From Ailurus styani (taxonomy: Eukaryota; Chordata; Mammalia; Carnivora; Ailuridae): a DNA stretch of 64,000 bases. Below the pieces are notes generated by a model. That model was not told the DNA's origin and ran no database searches. It worked only from the letters and a program-made list of their open reading frames with translations. A program made the position numbers and the translations under genes. The stretch is taken from positions 3,303,705-3,367,704 of the forward strand of contig LNAC01000031.1 in the NCBI GenBank assembly GCA_002007465.1, in the 5' to 3' direction. Positions 48,001-54,000 of the stretch are shown one piece after another. The stretch's first letter is position 1, and each line of letters begins with the position of its first letter.

Positions 48001-51000
48001 AATATATGTTAATTTAATTTAAATTAAAAAAATTTTAAAAGCTTACTTCCCTTCATAAAGCAGTTATCAGAAACCATTAAAGAATCCCTCTTAACCTCTT
48101 ATGAAACAGGCTTTCAAGATAATTACTACAACGGCATACCAAGGTTCCATTTACATCCTGACTCAGGTTCTTCATCTCCCCAACAATGAATGCAACGAGG
48201 TAAGTGCTCATTTTCACACTCTCAGAAAACTCATCTTGAATAAGTCCATCTTCCATGATGACTGATGAATTCTACAAGCAAAGGGGAAAAGATAACTAGG
48301 TAACTACAGGAATAAATGACAGTAACAAACTAAGAAATTGAAAATTCAAATAGGAAACAGGGAAGATGTTGGCATATTTTAATCTCTCAGCACAAGAGAG
48401 CATGACTCTTACTCTAAACAGAGCATGGCCCTTACTCTCAACTTGTTCCATTGTGCCTCATCATGAAAATATACTGAGTACAGGGAAATCTTTAAGGAAT
48501 TTTTAGTTTCAAAAGATCCATTTTAAATAAATGTAACTTAGAAATAGTGAATATCAGTGGTTCTGAATGCCACCAAAACCAAAATCCTTCCTTATGACGT
48601 AGGAGTGTTCCACTCTACTGCTATAAATTCAGAAGAAGGAGCTACACTTGGGATATCCCTCTGAAAGATCTAAAATAGCTTTTTAAAGTGTTTTAAAGTG
48701 CCATGTTGATGACCTTAAGAAGGCTTAGCAGGATCAAGGGTGATAAGTCACTAGAGAAGTATGCAGTAGACACAAGAAGAGAGAATACAGGCAACCTTGC
48801 AAGATTTTCTGACCATGAATTAAGACATGATAGGCAAGTAGGCATCTCCCCTCTTTTAAAGGAAGATTAAGGTGAAGAGTATGGCTAGGAGTGGAGCTGC
48901 TGAAGTGATGTCCCTATTGAAGGACAGATCACATCCTCTCCTACCTACAAAGGTTGACTCCATAGTCTGTTAGATGTGGCTGCTCCTCTCTGCTAACCAC
49001 ATGGGTTCCACATGGCCACTCACGTGTCGGGGGAAAAAACCAAAACCCTAGGTTCTGTTTAGCATAAAAGAAATTCTGCTTGGTTTCATCCCCACTGCCT
49101 CCCACACAGAATTTACATCTAAGAAAAAGGTACATGCTCTTGTCAAACCTCCATGTTACAATATAGATTTTTCAATAACCAATAAAATACCAAGGTCAAT
49201 CATGATTCAACACCATCATGTATCACTATTTAGAATACCAAATTCACCGCATTTCAGAAAATACCACTGTGATCTTTAGTACTTGTTCATATTACTATTT
49301 GTACAGCTTTAATATATGGCACATACTGCACATTTCCTCCCCACACATTCCACATCCAGCAGGTCTTCCTCTTTCTTCAACTGCTCCTTGGGCTGACTTC
49401 TCAATTAATTCCAACATATATTTTAATGTTCATTTAAGTATTTTAAGAAAGAATAAGAATGTAAATGATTTTAATCATTCTCAACAGTATTACAAAGAGG
49501 AATTCAAGTATTAATTACAAAGAAAGAGATCCACTCAGAGATTTTACATTAAGGAACAGAACAGTACCTTAGGCATATTTGATAAAGCAGTATATTGCTC
49601 ATCCCTTATGATCCTGATGATAAATGTGGCTTTAAATCCTGGTTCATCAAAACAAGGAAAAGCAGATCTTGCTGCCAGGGGTTCAAACTGAGTTGCTGCA
49701 AAGTACCTAAAACAAACGCAAATTCATCCAACAGTTATTGAGCACCTACTACTGAAGGCATCTTCCCAAGTACTAGGGACACGAAGATAAACCTGGTACA
49801 ATCCCAGTCCTTACAGTATCTGCAATCAGGTGGGAGAGGCACAGGTTATATGATGAACAGACACCTGTCAGGCTGTAAACCATGTCATTAATATTGAAAA
49901 GAAAGCAGTGGAAACAAAGGATAGGAAACAAATTTAAGCGTAGCAGTTGAGATACTGTATGGAAACTGGTGACAAAATTTGAAGAGAGTCTTAAAAAAAT
50001 GAAGAATATTTGAAAAGGCAGAGAAGGGTAGAAACTACACTGTAGAAAGAGTGAGAAGCACAAGGAAGGCAAAACAATGGATACTGAGGGACTGGAGGTG
50101 GCTGTCCAAGACGGCTGGAGTAAAGCCACAAAGGTAGCCTATAGCGGGCCGCTGAGGTCTCAAAAGGGTTTCAGATGGAGATCAGTATGAAGGGTGGTCA
50201 TTAATTGCCATTGATCATCTACCCAGACTCTGGCTTCACAACACTAAACCTTAAACTTACTACTTACACTTTCATGAAGACCAAAAAAGACAGGTGCTCT
50301 GCAGCATGATGGTTTCCTTTACAGTCTTTAGAAATGAATAAAAAAATTTCCTCCCTTTCCTACAGCACAGCAACAACACTCAAGGCTTTAACTCACATGA
50401 AAGTCCTCAAAAGTTGGGAGGAAAACATAAAAAGAAAAAGAGGAGAAAAACCAGATTTTCAATTAAAGCAGAGGAATAAAACAGATCTGCATTTGAGAAA
50501 TCATCCCAACACGGCCATAGAATAATCAGGGCAATTTTCAGCGCATTTATCTGCGCATATTTCAGGTACTAGTCAATATGGCCCATATACAATCACCCCA
50601 CTGGACATGATGGCCTCGCTTGCTTACAGCTTGGTTTCCACTTCTAAAAGATAGACAGAAAAGAGTGTGGAATTTAGAGTAAGAAGACCCAAACCCTGCA
50701 CTTTACCAGCCATGTGACTTCAGGCAAATCAGTAACATACACCTCAGTTTCCTTATTCATTAATTTAGGACTGAGGTAGGATCCTCTGCCAAAGATTTAG
50801 GGTTTTTGTTAAGAGTCAAATAAGGCTATTCAAAATAAAAACTACTTGTATGCCACAAAGTCCATCACGGATGTTTATTTTCAATGCTAGATAGTCATAA
50901 CTCTTCATTCACACTTAAAATTATCATGCTTTTGTTCTGTCAAGGATTTGCCCAAATAATTGTTTCTATTGAGGAACATGAACAAAAGATAGCAATCGAC

Positions 51001-54000
51001 ATACATGAAACAATTTAAACATATTAGGTTGCTAATACTCAATTTCTTCACTCCACTCCCAAATTCTTACTTAGTTAACAGAAAATTATGTAAGAGGGCC
51101 ACAAGGAACCAGGGCATAAAGTTTAATGATATCCATAATATGCATATAGTCTACTTAGACCACTGCTTTATTAGAAAAAATTGGATAATGTTCTGAGACA
51201 AACGAAATCTTAAATTACTGTTCAAAGGGATGCAATAATAATTATCTTACATAAAAGTCTCTTTGAGAAGGCTGCTGCTTGAGGATACTTATAATCTATT
51301 CTATCTACGTTGAATACCCTGAAGCTTATTCTTTCATTAGTGACTTCCTTTGCTTTCAGAAATAGTGACTGCACTTTGAGCACTACCTCCAATAGTGCTG
51401 AAGACAATTATGAATTAGCCGGGGATCACACTGGGAATAACAATGGGTAAATGAAAAAGTGGTGTGAACTAGGGAGGTAGTCCATCATAGTGGTTAAGAA
51501 TAGGGCTTCTAGTTAAAATGACATTGGTCCCCCTCTGCTACGTGCTAGTCTTAGATGTCAAATGAGTTGCTTTTTATGCCTCTGCTTCATTACCTGTAAA
51601 GTGAATGAAATATTAATATCCACCTCTTAATGGGTTCGATGGGATGAAAGACTAAACACTGAAAGTGCTTGGAGAAGTTTCCAGCACTTCAGTTCTCAGT
51701 AAATATGGGTTATTATTATTATCACTGGACTTCAGGAGAATGCACATGAAGTTCGTTATGGCAGGTGAGGGATAGGAGATAAAACAAGGGCCAGATCTAG
51801 AAGAATCTTGAACTAAATCCTATTAGAAAAGAGGACGTGCTGAAGGGTCTTAAACCAAAGATCAACATGGTTAAATGTGTACTTCTAGAAATAGGAGTCT
51901 GGCAACTGTGTGGGAGATGGTGGCAAGAGTAGGGGAAAGTGGCAAGACTGGAGGCCAGGAGACCATTAGGAGGATGCTTGAAGAGTTCAAGAAAAAGAGA
52001 CTGAAAAACTGAAGGACAAAGAAATAAAACACATCCCCACCCTAAATTTGTTTACTAGTTCTTTTAGTATCAGTTTATTATCTAGAACCTCAAGTATATC
52101 ATCAGCACCTTCTAGACTGAACTCCAGGTTCACTGACCATCTCTACGTCTTACAGGACACTGGTAAAGTTCCCTGACCACAAATACATGTTTGACATTTA
52201 CATATACTCTGACTTTCCCATCAAGAAGGAACATACCCCTTAATTATTTCATCTACTTGTTTCAATAGTTCTTATTACACTTTGGAGGGGGCATACAAAA
52301 AATTTCTCTAATAGAACTATGCAAAATTAAAAGTTGGAGAGAAACCAAAAGAATTGCTTTGAATTACAGTTTTCAGATACCTTGAAAGGTAAAAAATCTT
52401 CTCAAATTTATCTTCCATCAAGATATACAACCATGTGGGGCACTCATTTTACTGAAGCAGGCAGGATAACAGATTTATATACTCTTTTAACAGCAGAATT
52501 TCAAATAACTTATTTTAATAGATTTAAAAATACTTTTTAAACAATATTCTATTTATTTTTAAGGAATCATATTCTCTATTTTTCTAGCCTTTTCCACAAC
52601 TTGATCTAGCCCATGACAAGAGTCAGCAAGTGACCACCCCCAAAATCACCTTTCTCTGCCATACATTTATTCCTTCCATTGTATAATAGTAGGCCCAAGG
52701 ACTCCAAGGGCAATAATCTGATTGGAAGACATGATTACTGGATTTGTCTTCAAGGTTTATTTGCATTGTTTTTATATATATCCTGTAGTTCCTAGAGATG
52801 ATGAAGATTATAAAGGGAGAAATAAAGCCAAGAAGTCATGAGCAGCCATAATCACAAATTTGCCCTTTTTTGGGGGGGGGGAATCCTGTTTACTATATTA
52901 CAGTGCAGTTTTCTTTGTTAATAGTGACATTTGAACAGGTAAAGTTCTAGTTTTAGATCAGAGTGAAAGTAAAAAGGAAAGAAACATTGACCCACAAAGG
53001 AAATGGGTGTGAGCCTATCCTGGGTCACATTCACCTCTGGCAGTGCCCACCCCCACACCTCACAATCATAAATTTTTTTTTAACGTCAGATCTCATGCAA
53101 GTGCCAGCAAGCCTTTGTTTGTTTGTTTGTTTGTTTTTTAGATAAAGGCAAAGAGAAAAATTACTTATCTGCATAGGTATATAGATCTTGCTTTGTCTTT
53201 CGCCATTTAAGAAGGATCAAACCATTTCCTTAAGACAGATTTAAAATATTCATTTCTATTTTCCTCAATACACCAACATACATTTGCCAAATGGCCAGCA
53301 TCAGTAATTCACAAACTGGCTTACAAAGTAATATGAGGGAATGCACCAATCAAATTAAACAGATCTAGTAAGGACTTCATATACATTAAGAGAAATGACA
53401 TTATTGCTACTTAAGAATAACCTGTATGTAGTGTGCACTCCATCTTTCCAGAAATTGGAAGTATATACTATGTATACTAAGATTAAAGTGCAAAATACAT
53501 AGTCTAAATAGGGAACTGAATACTTTTATGTTTTCAATCACCTTTTTTAAAAATCAAATTAAGTCTCTCCTAGATTTTTTTTAAAATTCCATCAGAAATC
53601 CAAAATGAATGACTTTTTTAATGAACAGCAAATATTAAGGATACTAAAAATGATATATGTAGGCATACAACAGTTCTTCCTGCCCTCTTTCTCCATCTCA
53701 CTAAGCACCTCCTAAAAGCTCTGTACATTAAGAAAATAGGTCTTAAAAAAAATAATCAATACTCTTCTTTGCATCCCATTGAGATCTTGTAAAGTGACTG
53801 AAAACTAGATTCGCCAGCATACAAAAAGCTCAAAATAACTTAAGATTTTGTGTTAGAGAATATAATTGATATAATCTTTATCCATTTCCCTCCATCAGCT
53901 TGCCTACCTCCCACCATGACGTATGATATATGACATATATGAGCATGATAGTCGCTAAAGGCTTTGACTAAGAGAGAAATAGTATATTCTTCCAAATCAC

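Larger units (their letters stand above)
36589..48139 (-). other. LNPEP: LNPEP intron 4
   Basis: An 11.6-kb intron. It contains an (AT)n tract near its 3' end (36602-36622), MIR copies (about 37880-38065 and 39545-39760), a GT repeat (39932-39955), a SINEC (40082-40289), an L2-like stretch (about 40530-40860), the nested transposon block at 41766-47590, and a carnivore L1 tail (47745-48034). 38070-39540 and 40870-41765 show nothing I recognise. Confidence 0.85.
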